Shown here one piece after another: positions 23,353 through 32,271 of a stretch of 64,000 nt of DNA. The notes beneath the pieces were generated by a model. That model was not told where the DNA came from and did no database searches. It saw nothing but the letters and a program-made list of their open reading frames with translations. Both the position numbers and the translations under genes were made by a program. The DNA is from JACQZU01 sp041908165 (lineage in GTDB: Bacteria > Acidobacteriota > Holophagae > Holophagales > Holophagaceae). Within the stretch, counting starts at the first letter, position 1, and each line of letters opens with the position of its first letter. The stretch is taken from positions 1 to 64,000 of the forward strand of contig JAYRFV010000136.1 of the NCBI GenBank assembly GCA_041908165.1. Reading direction: 5' to 3'.

Positions 23353-23948
23353 GCCTCGCCTCCGGCGCGCAGCCGGGCCAGCACCCGGTCGGTCAGTTCG
23401 TGGACCAGCACCGCGTGCGCGGACTCCACCGGTCCGTAGCTGGCGTTGGCCACGTAGATGTTCGCATCGCCTCGGCCCCGCAGCGGGTTGTCGGCGCCGA
23501 AGCCCGACAGGGTCAGGATCCACAGCCCGCGGGAGCGGGCGGCAGCGCAGGCGTTGAGGATGTTCGGGGAGCGCCCGGAGCTGCTGATCGCCACCAGCGC
23601 GTCCCCGGGCTCGCCCCACAGGTCCACCAGCCGCTGGAAGGCGTTCTCGTAGCCGTTGTCGTTGGCCAGGGCGGTGAGCAGCGGCGGCTCGTTGAACACC
23701 AGCCCGCGGATCTTCAGGCTGTGGCAGAGGTCGGTCTGCAGGTGGCTGGCGATGGCGGCGCTGCCGCCGTTGCCGACCACCAGCACCTTGCGGCCCGCGG
23801 CTCTGGCCTCCAGCAGCCGCGTCGCGGCAGCCTCGAGCAGGTCGGGCAGGGACAGCGGGCGGCCGTCCGCGCCGGAGCAGAGGACCTCCTCGGGATGGCC
23901 GGCGAGGTGGTCCAGCCAGACGCGGTTGATGCTGGGTGCAGGATTCAC
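23349..23948 (-). CDS. gmhA: Phosphoheptose isomerase-like SIS-domain protein
   Basis: 199 residues with the SIS phosphosugar loop VVGNGGSAAIASH and the second Ser-rich loop ISSSGRSPNILNA characteristic of GmhA, which converts sedoheptulose 7-phosphate to D-glycero-D-manno-heptose 7-phosphate. The order HldE-like then GmhA-like fits a heptose role. GTG start at 23948 overlapping the previous stop (GTGA). The catalytic Glu of E. coli GmhA is not clearly aligned here, so another ketose/aldose phosphate is possible. Confidence 0.75.
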   Translation of the reverse strand: MNPAPSINRVWLDHLAGHPEEVLCSGADGRPLSLPDLLEAAATRLLEARAAGRKVLVVGNGGSAAIASHLQTDLCHSLKIRGLVFNEPPLLTALANDNGYENAFQRLVDLWGEPGDALVAISSSGRSPNILNACAAARSRGLWILTLSGFGADNPLRGRGDANIYVANASYGPVESAHAVLVHELTDRVLARLRAGGEA

Positions 23949-25489
23949 GCAGGGGCCCCCTGTCCGAGGATCGCCGTGATGTGCTCGGCGATCTGGCCGG
24001 CGTCGAGGAAGCTGCGGTGGCCGACGGTGGCCACGGCGTGGGCGCCGACGATGTTGCCGATGAACCCGACCACCTCCACCGGCGCGCCCTGGGCCACGCA
24101 GATGGTGGTGGCGCTGAACACCGCATCGCCGGCCCCGACCCGGTCGAGGATCCGGTTGGAGAGCGACGGGGAACTGGAGAAGCCCTCACGGGCGCTCCAG
24201 AGCAGGTTGCCGACCTGGCCGCGGGTGACCAGGAGGGTTCCGCAGCCCAGCCTGCCCGCCACCTCCTCCATGATTCCCGCGGTCTCCCGCCGCCGGCTGC
24301 GGACCTCCAGCCGGAGCTCCTTCTCCGACAGGCTGATGAAGTCCGCCCGGCGGTACTTGGAGATGGTGTTGTAGCCCTGGTTGTCGGCGTTGGTCTGGGT
24401 GTTCACCGCCAGGAACCTGGCCTTCTCGCAGAGGATCTCCACCGCCTGCGGCACGATCATGCCATGGCCGTAGTCGGTGGCGATCACCACGTCGTAGTCC
24501 TGGATGATGGCGTCGAGGGTGTTGCACAGTTCGTCGGCGAGCGGGCTCGACTCCTCCATGTGCTTGAGCAGGTAGACCTCGAACAGCTTCTGCAGGGGGT
24601 AGCTCTCCACGAAGCGGCGCTTGACGATGGTGGGGGCCTCGTCCTGGTAGAGGAAGATCGGCCGCACCCGGCGGTCGAGCTGCTGGCGGATGAACAGCTC
24701 GGTGGCGTCGGGCCGGCCGTCCTGGCGGCCGAGCACGGTCAGCATGTCCACCTGGTCGACGAAGGCGGCGACGTTGTTGGCCACCGCCAGGATGCCGCCG
24801 GCGAAGCTCTCGGTGCGCAGGTAGCGGGTGGCGAGGATCGGCTCCTTGCCGGACTTGCCCATGGTCTCCACGTAGTGGTACTCGTCGACGATGGCCTCGC
24901 CCAGCACCAGCACCTTGAGGCCGCGGCCGGAGCCGAGCCAGCGGTTGACCGAGGCCGGGGAATGGCGGGCTGAGAACCCGGCGAGGAAGGATCCGACTTC
25001 CGGCGGATAGGCCGACATCGGGTTCTGGAAGGCCGCAGGCCTGGAGGATGCCCCCTGGCGGATCACCGCCAGCTTGGCGCCCACCTCGGCGGCGGATTCC
25101 CGTTCCCGGTCCCGGCCTCCGCCGGTCTCCTTGACGCCCCGCGCGAAGACCGCCGGACGCAGGGCGCGGATGGCGCCGGCGCCGTCGGGCTGGTCATCGA
25201 CCGCCACCCAGTCCACCACCGCCAGGGCCGCCAGCGCCTTGGCCCGCTCCGCCTGGCCGAACCGCGGCAGACCGGGAAGGGTCGGACCCTGGGCATCGGG
25301 GGCGAGGGCCACCACCAGCAGGTCGCCCAGGCCGGCGGCCTCCTCCAGGAAGCCCGCGAGGCCCGCGTGCAGGAACTCGAAGTCCCCGTGGCAGAGCACC
25401 AGGCGCTGGCCCTCGGGCCGGTCGCCCAGGCGGGCGGCGAGGTCCGGGAGGGACAGGATCTTGGCGGCGGAAGGGGTCGGGGTCGCCAT
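23945..25489 (-). CDS. HldE-like fusion in inverted order: nucleotidyltransferase-like domain plus PfkB kinase
   Basis: 514 residues. Residues about 28-150 resemble the cytidylyltransferase-like half of HldE (VLCHGDFEFLHAGL), but the HxGH motif is HAGL, so the second catalytic His is lost. Residues about 190-510 form a PfkB/ribokinase-like kinase with GEAIVDEY and the anion-hole/base motif RVGAGDAVFSA. In E. coli HldE the kinase comes first. The kinase half could make a heptose (or other sugar) 1-phosphate; the front half may be inactive or regulatory. Confidence 0.75.
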   Translation of the reverse strand: MATPTPSAAKILSLPDLAARLGDRPEGQRLVLCHGDFEFLHAGLAGFLEEAAGLGDLLVVALAPDAQGPTLPGLPRFGQAERAKALAALAVVDWVAVDDQPDGAGAIRALRPAVFARGVKETGGGRDRERESAAEVGAKLAVIRQGASSRPAAFQNPMSAYPPEVGSFLAGFSARHSPASVNRWLGSGRGLKVLVLGEAIVDEYHYVETMGKSGKEPILATRYLRTESFAGGILAVANNVAAFVDQVDMLTVLGRQDGRPDATELFIRQQLDRRVRPIFLYQDEAPTIVKRRFVESYPLQKLFEVYLLKHMEESSPLADELCNTLDAIIQDYDVVIATDYGHGMIVPQAVEILCEKARFLAVNTQTNADNQGYNTISKYRRADFISLSEKELRLEVRSRRRETAGIMEEVAGRLGCGTLLVTRGQVGNLLWSAREGFSSSPSLSNRILDRVGAGDAVFSATTICVAQGAPVEVVGFIGNIVGAHAVATVGHRSFLDAGQIAEHITAILGQGAPA

Positions 25490-25495
25490 GCCGGT

Positions 25496-26488
25496 TCACT
25501 TCCCCAGGTACTTGAACCAGTCCCGGGTGGCCTCCTGGACGGAGTCCGTGTCCCAGACCGGCGCGTGGCGCCACAGCTCGATGTGCTCCAGCATTTGGTT
25601 GACTCCCTGCTCGAACCCGACCCGGGGCTGCCAGTCGAGCAAACGGCAAATTTTGCCGGTATCCGCGAAGGTGCAGTCGGGTTCCCCCGGCCGCTTCGGA
25701 ACGTAGGCAATTTCACCGCCAAGTAGGCGGACCAGGCTGTTCACGCTGTAGGTGCCGCCGGACCCCACGTTTAGGATCTCCCCGGCGACCTGGGACTCGG
25801 CAGCCCGGAGGAAGGCGTCGGCCACATCGGTGACGTAGGTGAAGTCGCGGGTCTGGGTCCCGTCGCCCACCACCGTGAAGGGCTTGCCTGCCAGTTTCTG
25901 GGCGAGGAAGACTCCGAACACCGCGCCGTAGGTGCCGCTGGTCCGCGACCTCGGCCCGAAGACGTTGAACAGCCGGAGCGACACCACCGGAAGCCCGTAG
26001 ATCCGGTGCCAGGCCAGCGCATATTCCTCGCCCATGTACTTGGTGAGGGCGTAGGGGAACATCGGCCGGATCGCGGCGGTTTCGGGGGTGGGCACCACGT
26101 CCGGCAGGCCGTAGCAGGTGGAGGAGGCCGCGTACAGGAACCGCCGGACTCCCCCGAGGCGCGCCGCCTCGAGCACCGAGATCGTGCCGTCGACGTTGGC
26201 GGCGTGGTAGTCGCGGGGACGCTGGATGGACGGCACGATGTCTGCAAGCCCGGCCAGGTGGAAGACCCAGTCCTTGCCTTCGAAGAGCGGACGGATGCGC
26301 TCGAAATCGGCCACGTCCGCCGTCTCGACCGTCAGGCCGGGGTGGTCGGCAAACCCCGCCAGGTTCTCCCTCCGGCCGGTGGCGAAATTGTCGAGGACCA
26401 GGACGCGGTGGCCCTCCGCGAGGAGCCGCTCGGCGAGGTGGCTTCCGATGAATCCGGCGCCTCCGGTGACGACGGTGCTGAAGGACAT
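25496..26488 (-). CDS. UDP-glucose/GlcNAc 4-epimerase-like SDR
   Basis: 330 residues with TGGAGFIGSHL, the catalytic AASSTCYG and YALTK, FNVFGPRS and TRDFTYVTDVADA. This set is typical of GalE/WbpP-type 4-epimerases. The ATG at 26488 has GAGGTGA at 5 bases. It is the first gene of the long minus-strand operon that ends with flagellin copy 1, and it diverges from the OGT array. Confidence 0.85.
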   Translation of the reverse strand: MSFSTVVTGGAGFIGSHLAERLLAEGHRVLVLDNFATGRRENLAGFADHPGLTVETADVADFERIRPLFEGKDWVFHLAGLADIVPSIQRPRDYHAANVDGTISVLEAARLGGVRRFLYAASSTCYGLPDVVPTPETAAIRPMFPYALTKYMGEEYALAWHRIYGLPVVSLRLFNVFGPRSRTSGTYGAVFGVFLAQKLAGKPFTVVGDGTQTRDFTYVTDVADAFLRAAESQVAGEILNVGSGGTYSVNSLVRLLGGEIAYVPKRPGEPDCTFADTGKICRLLDWQPRVGFEQGVNQMLEHIELWRHAPVWDTDSVQEATRDWFKYLGK

Positions 26489-26551
26489 GCGGCTCACCTC
26501 GAAGAAGCCGGGAAGGGACTGCCCCGGACCGGGATCCCGGGGGTCCAGCCT

Positions 26552-26567
26552 TGCGGCTTCCGGTCCA
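26552..26567 (-). promoter_or_regulatory. Possible sigma-54-like promoter of the 26488-18191 operon
   Basis: The minus strand has TGG, ten bases after its GG the dinucleotide GC, then A. Spacing is exact but the -12 box is CCGCA rather than TTGCA. GG-N10-GC occurs often by chance at this GC content. Nearby, 26608-26615 is a T8 run and 26581-26590 holds a GCGATAA-like string, so other promoters are possible. Confidence 0.2.
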
Positions 26568-26664
26568 GAATCCACAGGTACCTTATCGCGCAGGCATGGC
26601 CCCGCCCTTTTTTTTGTACCCTGGGCCCCGGAGCCAGGATGGACGTTCCATGACAGGCCGCCAG

Positions 26665-26675
26665 CCCCCCCCCCC
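26665..26675 (+). repeat. C11 homopolymer at the start of a TPR-OGT gene (candidate phase switch)
   Basis: Eleven C residues separate an upstream ATG (26650, weak AGGA ten bases before it) from the open TPR-OGT frame. With C11 the ATG at 26650 is one base out of frame. Losing one C, or gaining two, would join it to the TPR-OGT frame, adding about nine residues. The in-frame ATG at 26678 has only the C-tract upstream, hence no Shine-Dalgarno sequence. Homopolymer contraction in sequencing is an alternative explanation. Confidence 0.7.
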
Positions 26676-26677
26676 GG

Positions 26678-28855
26678 ATGGAGGTCGCACCCCTTCTGGA
26701 GGAGGCCCTGGCGCGGCACGGCCAGGGCGACCTCGATGGCGCGGAAGCCGGCTATGCGGCGGTGCTGGGCCTGGAGCCGCGGAACTTCACCGCCATCCAC
26801 CAGCTGGGGGTGATCGCCAACCAGCGCGGCCGTCCGGGTGACGCGCTCCCGTGGCTCGAGGCCGCCCTGGCCCTCCACCCCCGGTCGGCGCTCGCCCGGC
26901 TGAACCTGGGCATCGCCCTGGCGGGCCTGGGCCGCTTCGAGGAGGCCCTGGGCGCCTACCAGGAGGCCGCCATCCTGCAGCCGGCCCTGGCGGACGCGCA
27001 CTTGAACCTCGGCCTCGCCCTCCGCAGCCTGGGCCGCGCCTCGGAGGCCCTCGCCGCCCTGGACCGGGCGCGTGACCTCCAGCCGGGATCTGCCAAGGTC
27101 CTGCTCAACCGCGCCCTGGTCCGCCAGGACAAGGGCCAGGGGGCCGAGGCTTTGGCCGACTTCGACCTCGCCCTGGAGTTGCAGCCGGATGATCCGGACG
27201 CCCTGACCAGCCGGGGCGCCCTGCTCCAGGCCCTGCACCGCCCGGCCGAGGCCCTCGCGGACCACGACCGCGCCCTGGCCCTGGACCCGGCCCATGCCGG
27301 GGCCCTGATGAACCGCGGAACCGCGTTGCTGGACCTGGGACGGCCCGCCGAAGCCCTGGCGAGCCTGGACCGGTCCCTCGCGCGCCTGCCCGGCCAGGCC
27401 GATGCCCTGATGAACCGCGGAAACGCCCTGCTGCAGCTGGGCCGGCTCAGCGAGGCGGAAGCCGGGTTCGACCGCTCTCTGGCGATCCAGCCGGATCGCC
27501 TGGACGCCCTCCTGAACCGGGCCAACGTCCTGCACCGCCTCGGCCGGCACGCCGAGGCGGTGGCCGCCTGCGATCGCGTCCTGGCCGGCGACCCCGGCCA
27601 CACGGTCGCCCACTCGGCGAAGATCTTCATGCTGGACTACCTCCCGGAGCTGACCTTCGAGCGCCACCAGGCCAGCCGCCGGGACTACGCCCGCGCAATC
27701 CCCGGCGCCCAGCCGCTGGCGGAGCATGCGAACGACCGCGATCCGGATCGCCGCCTGGTGATCGGGTACGTCTCTGCGGACTTCCGCCGGCATTCGGCGG
27801 CGAGCTGCTTCGGCCCGGTGCTGGCGAACCACGACCGCGCCGGCGTCGAAATCGTCTGCTACTCCGGCGTGCTGGCGGAGGACGACGCCACCGAGCGGTT
27901 CAGGCGCCTCGCGGACCGCTGGATCCCGGCGGCTGCGCTCGACGACGACCGGCTCGAGGCGCGCATCCGCCAGGACCGGGTGGACATCCTGGTGGACCTG
28001 TCGGGGCACTCCACCGGCAACCGCCTGCCGGTGTTCGCCCGCCGTCCGGCCCCGGTCCAGGTCACCGCCTGGGGTCACGGCGGCGGCACCGGGCTGCCGC
28101 AGGTCGACTACCAGTTCACGGACCCCTGCCACGTCCCGGGATGGGCCCGGCCCCTTTTCGCCGAAGCCAGCTGGGACCTGCCCTGCTGCATCACCTGCGC
28201 GCCTCCGGAGGGGGCTCCGCCGGTGAACCGCCTGCCCGCGCTGGCCAACGGCTTCGTCACCTTCGGCAGCCTGAACCGCTCCGCCAAGACGCCGCCGGCG
28301 CTGCTCTCCCTCTGGGCCCGCATCCTGTCCGCCGTTCCCGGGTCCCGGCTCCTGCTCAAGGACGGGGGCTACGACGATCCCTCGGTCCAGTGGATGGTCC
28401 GGGAGCGTTTCGCCGCGGCAGGGATCGAGGACGGCCGGATCGACCTGCGCGGGCACACCTCCCACGCCGAGCACCTCGCCGCCTGCCACGCCATCGACAT
28501 CGCCCTGGACAGCTTCCCCCAGAACGGCGGCATCACCACCTGGGAATGCCTGTGGATGGGGGTTCCGGTGGTGGCCCTGCTCGGCGACCATCCGGCTTGC
28601 CGGCTCTCCGGGGCCATCCTGGGCGCCCTCGACCTGGCCGGCTGGGTGGCCGCCGACGAGGCTGACTATGCCGCCCGGGCCATCGACCATGCCGGCCGGC
28701 TGGCGGAGCTGGCCGCGCTGCGCCTGGACTTGCGCCGGCGCATCGCCGCCGCCCCCGCGGGCGATCCCGTCCGGTACACGCGCGCCGTGGAGGCGGCCTA
28801 CCGCGAGATGTGGCGGCGCTGGGCGGCCGGGTCCCCGGGGTTCCGCCGTGGCTGA
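26678..28855 (+). CDS. TPR-OGT (GT41/SPINDLY-like) O-glycosyltransferase, 9 TPRs
   Basis: 725 residues: nine 34-residue TPRs (about 1-308), then an OGT domain. OGT landmarks are GYVSADFRRHSAASCF, DLSGHSTGNRL, PVQVTAWGHGGGTGL, the Lys of LLLKDGG and DSFPQNGGITTWE. In human OGT the corresponding loop is GYPGT; all OGT domains here have GH(G/A)GGT or GHTGGT instead. The enzyme should attach a sugar to Ser/Thr of a protein recognised by the TPRs, most likely flagellin. The true start may be the ATG at 26650 (see C11 tract). The stop overlaps the next gene in GTGGCTGA. Confidence 0.88.
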   Translation: MEVAPLLEEALARHGQGDLDGAEAGYAAVLGLEPRNFTAIHQLGVIANQRGRPGDALPWLEAALALHPRSALARLNLGIALAGLGRFEEALGAYQEAAILQPALADAHLNLGLALRSLGRASEALAALDRARDLQPGSAKVLLNRALVRQDKGQGAEALADFDLALELQPDDPDALTSRGALLQALHRPAEALADHDRALALDPAHAGALMNRGTALLDLGRPAEALASLDRSLARLPGQADALMNRGNALLQLGRLSEAEAGFDRSLAIQPDRLDALLNRANVLHRLGRHAEAVAACDRVLAGDPGHTVAHSAKIFMLDYLPELTFERHQASRRDYARAIPGAQPLAEHANDRDPDRRLVIGYVSADFRRHSAASCFGPVLANHDRAGVEIVCYSGVLAEDDATERFRRLADRWIPAAALDDDRLEARIRQDRVDILVDLSGHSTGNRLPVFARRPAPVQVTAWGHGGGTGLPQVDYQFTDPCHVPGWARPLFAEASWDLPCCITCAPPEGAPPVNRLPALANGFVTFGSLNRSAKTPPALLSLWARILSAVPGSRLLLKDGGYDDPSVQWMVRERFAAAGIEDGRIDLRGHTSHAEHLAACHAIDIALDSFPQNGGITTWECLWMGVPVVALLGDHPACRLSGAILGALDLAGWVAADEADYAARAIDHAGRLAELAALRLDLRRRIAAAPAGDPVRYTRAVEAAYREMWRRWAAGSPGFRRG

Positions 28856-30515
28856 ATCCCCGGACCTCGCCGCCCTCCTCGAGTCGGCGCTGGCGGTGCA
28901 CGCCGGCGGCGACCTGGAGTCCGCGGAAGCCCTGTACGCGGAGATCCTCGGCCGGGACCCGCAGCATTTCACCGCCCGCCACTGCCTCGGGGTGATCGCC
29001 AGCCAGCGCGGCCGGTACGAGGACGCGGCCCGGATGATCGGCGAGGCCCTGCGGTTGAACCCGCGCTCCGCCATGGCCCACCTGAACCTGGGCATCGCCC
29101 TCGGGCAGCTCGGCCGCCCCGCGGAGGCGATCGGCCACTACCGCCTGTCCCTGGCCCTGAACCCGGAATTCCCCGACACCCACATGAACCTCGCCGTCGC
29201 CCTGCACGCGCTGCAGCGGCACGAACAGGCCCTGGCCGCCTACGACCGTGCCCTGGAGCTCAAGCCGGACTTCGCCCTGGCCCACTCCAACAAGATCTTC
29301 ACCCTGGACTTCATCCCCCGGTTCGGCTTCGCGGAGCACCAGCAGGAGCGCCGGGCCTTCCAGCGGATGCAGGCCGCACGGTTCCGGCCCGCGGCGCACC
29401 CCAATCCCCGGGATCCGGACCGGCCCCTGACCGTGGGCTACGTGTCCGCCGATTTCCGCCGCCACTCCGCCGCGTCCTGCTTCGGACCCGTTCTCCGCCA
29501 CCACGACCGCGACGCCTTCACGGTGGTCTGCTACTCGGGGGTCCGGGTCGAGGACGACTGGACCGGCCGGTTCCGCTCCTGCGCGTCCGCCTGGAGGGCG
29601 GTGGCGGACCTCGACGACGAGGCCCTCGCCGACCGGATCCGCCAGGACGGCGTGGACATCCTGGTGGACCTGTCCGGGCACACCGAAGGCAACCGCCTCC
29701 TGGTGTTCGCCCGGAAGCCCGCGCCGGTGCAGGTCACCGCCTGGGGCCACGGCGGCGGCACCGGCCTTCAGGCGATCGACCACCAGTTCACCGATCCGGT
29801 CCACACGCCGGCGTGGGCAAGGCCCCTCTTCGCGGAGTCGAGCTGGGACCTGCCCTGCTGCATCACCTTCGAGCACCCCTCCCAGGCCCCGCCGGTGGCC
29901 GGCCTCCCGGCGCTGGCCAACGGCTTCGCGACCTTCGGCTGCATCAACCGGGTCATCAAGTTGACGCCCGAGGCGCGGGCCCTGTGGGCGCGGATCCTGC
30001 TGGCCGTCCCCGGTTCCCGACTCCTGCTGAAGGACGCATCCTTCGACGACCCGCGCGGCAGGGAGGCCGTCCTCGATGCCTTCTCCGGCCTGGGCGTCGG
30101 ACCGGAGCGGCTGGACCTGCTGGGTTTCACCTCCCACGAGGAGCACCTCGCCGCCTGCGCCCGGATCGACCTGGCCCTGGACACCTTTCCCCAGAACGGC
30201 GGGATCACCACCTGGGAGACGCTCTGGATGGGGGTCCCGGTGGTCGCCATCGCCGGCAACAAGCCGCCGAGCCGGATCTCCGCGGCGATCCTGCACGCCC
30301 TCGGCCTGGACGGCTGGATCGCGGAGGACGAGGAGGGCTACCTTCGTCTCGCCGTCGCCGCCGCGGCTGATTCCGCCTCGCTGGCACGGTTCCGGCAAGA
30401 CATCCGCCCCCGGATCGCCGCCTCGGCCGCCGGGGATCCCGAACGCTACACCCGCACCGTGGAAGCCGCCTACCGAGCCATGTGGCGAGGCTGGGTGGAC
30501 CGCTCGACCCCCTGA
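28848..30515 (+). CDS. TPR-OGT O-glycosyltransferase, 4 TPRs
   Basis: 555 residues: four TPRs (about 7-142) and an OGT domain (about 143-555) with GYVSADFRRHSAASCF, DLSGHTEGNRL, AWGHGGGTGL, LLLKDASFDD and DTFPQNGGITTWE. The GTG start overlaps the upstream stop in GTGGCTGA (8 bases), implying translational coupling. This is the shortest TPR module of the array, so its target or binding mode may differ from that of its paralogues. Confidence 0.9.
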   Translation: MAESPDLAALLESALAVHAGGDLESAEALYAEILGRDPQHFTARHCLGVIASQRGRYEDAARMIGEALRLNPRSAMAHLNLGIALGQLGRPAEAIGHYRLSLALNPEFPDTHMNLAVALHALQRHEQALAAYDRALELKPDFALAHSNKIFTLDFIPRFGFAEHQQERRAFQRMQAARFRPAAHPNPRDPDRPLTVGYVSADFRRHSAASCFGPVLRHHDRDAFTVVCYSGVRVEDDWTGRFRSCASAWRAVADLDDEALADRIRQDGVDILVDLSGHTEGNRLLVFARKPAPVQVTAWGHGGGTGLQAIDHQFTDPVHTPAWARPLFAESSWDLPCCITFEHPSQAPPVAGLPALANGFATFGCINRVIKLTPEARALWARILLAVPGSRLLLKDASFDDPRGREAVLDAFSGLGVGPERLDLLGFTSHEEHLAACARIDLALDTFPQNGGITTWETLWMGVPVVAIAGNKPPSRISAAILHALGLDGWIAEDEEGYLRLAVAAAADSASLARFRQDIRPRIAASAAGDPERYTRTVEAAYRAMWRGWVDRSTP

Positions 30516-30531
30516 TCCCACAGGACCGACC

Positions 30532-31194
30532 ATGCCGCCGCTCGTCGAACTCGTCACCCCGCTGCACCGCCAGACCCGGCGCGACTGCCTGGCGCGCATG
30601 ATCGACGACAAGGTCGAGGCCATGCGCGTCGCCAAGCGCTACGGCCGCGACTACTGGGACGGCGACCGCCGCTACGGCTACGGCGGCTACCGCTACGACG
30701 GGCGCTGGAAGGCCGTCGCCGAGCGGCTGATCGACCGCTACCGGCTCGGGCCTGCCGCCCGGGTCCTCGACGTGGGCTGCGGCAAGGCCCACCTCCTGTA
30801 CGAGCTCCAGCGCCTCCTGCCCGGCGCCGAGCTGCGGGGTTTCGACATCTCCGAGCACGGGCTCCAGGATGCTCCCGAGGCGATCCGGCCCTGCCTGTTC
30901 CGGCACGACGCCCGGCAGCCCTTCCCCTTCCCCGACGGGCACTTCGACCTGGTGCTGTCCCTGGGGACCCTGCACAACCTCCGGATCTTCGAGCTGGAAG
31001 CCGCCCTCCGGGAGATCACCCGGGTGGGCCGGCAAAAATACCTGATGGTGGAGAGCTATCGCGACGAACAGGAGCTCTTCAACCTGCAATGCTGGGCACT
31101 CACCGCGGAAAGCTTCTTTGACGATAGGGAATGGGAATGGCTCCTCGGCCGCTTCGGCTACGACGGAGACCACGAGTTCATCTTCTTCGAGTAG
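30532..31194 (+). CDS. SAM-dependent methyltransferase
   Basis: 220 residues. The class I motif VLDVGCGKAHLLYEL lies near residue 77 and the acidic strand end FDISEHG follows. DLVLSLGTLHNL is motif III/IV. The first 60 residues are rich in Arg, Tyr and Gly (YGRDYWDGDRRYGYGGYRYD). AGGA precedes the ATG by 6 bases. It starts a cassette with a radical SAM protein and two further methyltransferases between OGT genes, so a sugar or protein methylation in glycan decoration is likely. Confidence 0.82.
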   Translation: MPPLVELVTPLHRQTRRDCLARMIDDKVEAMRVAKRYGRDYWDGDRRYGYGGYRYDGRWKAVAERLIDRYRLGPAARVLDVGCGKAHLLYELQRLLPGAELRGFDISEHGLQDAPEAIRPCLFRHDARQPFPFPDGHFDLVLSLGTLHNLRIFELEAALREITRVGRQKYLMVESYRDEQELFNLQCWALTAESFFDDREWEWLLGRFGYDGDHEFIFFE

Positions 31195-31200
31195 GCCCCT

Positions 31201-32265
31201 ATGCCGATCCTCAACACCAACCTCAAGATCTTCAACTATCCGGACAAGATCCGCTCCCTGCCGGCCTCCGAGGCGGCGGTGCTGCCGCCGGTCCACGTCC
31301 GCATCAAGCCGACCAACGTCTGCAACCACGACTGCTGGTTCTGCGCCTACCGCCAGGACGACTTCCAGCTTGGCGAGACCATGGTCGAGCGCGACCAGAT
31401 CCCGCTGGACCGGATGATGGAGATCGTCGACGACCTCATCGACATGGGGGTCCAGGCCGCCACCTTCAGCGGCGGCGGTGAGCCCTTCGTCTACCCGCAC
31501 CTGCTCAAGACCGTCCGGCGCCTCGCCGAGCACGGCATCGCCTTCGCCAGCCTCACCAACGGTTCGCGGCTGTCGGGGGCCCTGGCGGAGGTGTTCGCCG
31601 AGCACGGCACCTGGGTCCGCGTCTCCCTCGACGGCTGGGACGGCCCCAGCTACGCCCGGTTCCGCAGCGTGAAGGAGACCGAGTTCGCCAAGGTGCTGGC
31701 GAACATGGAAGCCTTCAAGAAGCTCGGCGGCAGGTGCGTCCTCAGCACCGTCATCGTGGTCGGCCACGACAACGGCCCGCACGTCCACGAACTGGTGAGC
31801 CGGCTGGCCCCGCTCGGCCTCGACAGCATCAAGATCTCCCCGGTGATCGTCAGCAACGACGGCGCGGAGAACCAGGCCTACCACGCCCGCCACTACGAGC
31901 TGGTGAAGGACCAGGTGGCCCGGGCGATCGCGGATTTCGGACGGACCACCGAGATCTCGGACGCCTTCGACAACCAGCTGCACACCTTCGCCAAGCCCTA
32001 CGGCTGGTGCCCGATGCTGCAGGTGCGCCCGGTGATCGCCGCCGACCTGAACGTATACTCGTGCCAGGACAAGGCCTACAACCCGGACGGACTGCTGTTC
32101 TCGATCAAGGAGCGGCGCTTCAAGGACGCCTGGCTGGACAACAAGGCCCAGTTCCTCCGCATCGATCCCACGCGCCACTGCAACCACCACTGCGTCGCCC
32201 ACGGCTCCAACAAGCTGCTCCTGGAGTACCTCGACGCCGACCCCGACCACCTCCCCTTCGTCTGA
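31201..32265 (+). CDS. Radical SAM protein with SPASM-like C-terminus
   Basis: 354 residues. The N-terminal cluster motif is CNHDCWFC (CX3CX2C), followed by TFSGGGEPF and SLDGWDG. The C-terminal Cys set (GWCPML, YSCQDK, HCNHHC) suggests an auxiliary iron-sulfur cluster, as in SPASM/twitch enzymes acting on peptides or sugars. It is 6 bases after one methyltransferase and 6 bases before another. Substrate unknown; dehydrogenation or epimerisation of a nucleotide sugar is possible. Confidence 0.85.
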   Translation: MPILNTNLKIFNYPDKIRSLPASEAAVLPPVHVRIKPTNVCNHDCWFCAYRQDDFQLGETMVERDQIPLDRMMEIVDDLIDMGVQAATFSGGGEPFVYPHLLKTVRRLAEHGIAFASLTNGSRLSGALAEVFAEHGTWVRVSLDGWDGPSYARFRSVKETEFAKVLANMEAFKKLGGRCVLSTVIVVGHDNGPHVHELVSRLAPLGLDSIKISPVIVSNDGAENQAYHARHYELVKDQVARAIADFGRTTEISDAFDNQLHTFAKPYGWCPMLQVRPVIAADLNVYSCQDKAYNPDGLLFSIKERRFKDAWLDNKAQFLRIDPTRHCNHHCVAHGSNKLLLEYLDADPDHLPFV

Positions 32266-32271
32266 GCGCCC

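Noticed and set aside
26581..26590. Sigma-28 promoter (GCGATAA on the minus strand)
   Set aside because: The -10 lacks the first C-C and spacing to an A-rich -35 is about 17 bases; too weak to list separately.
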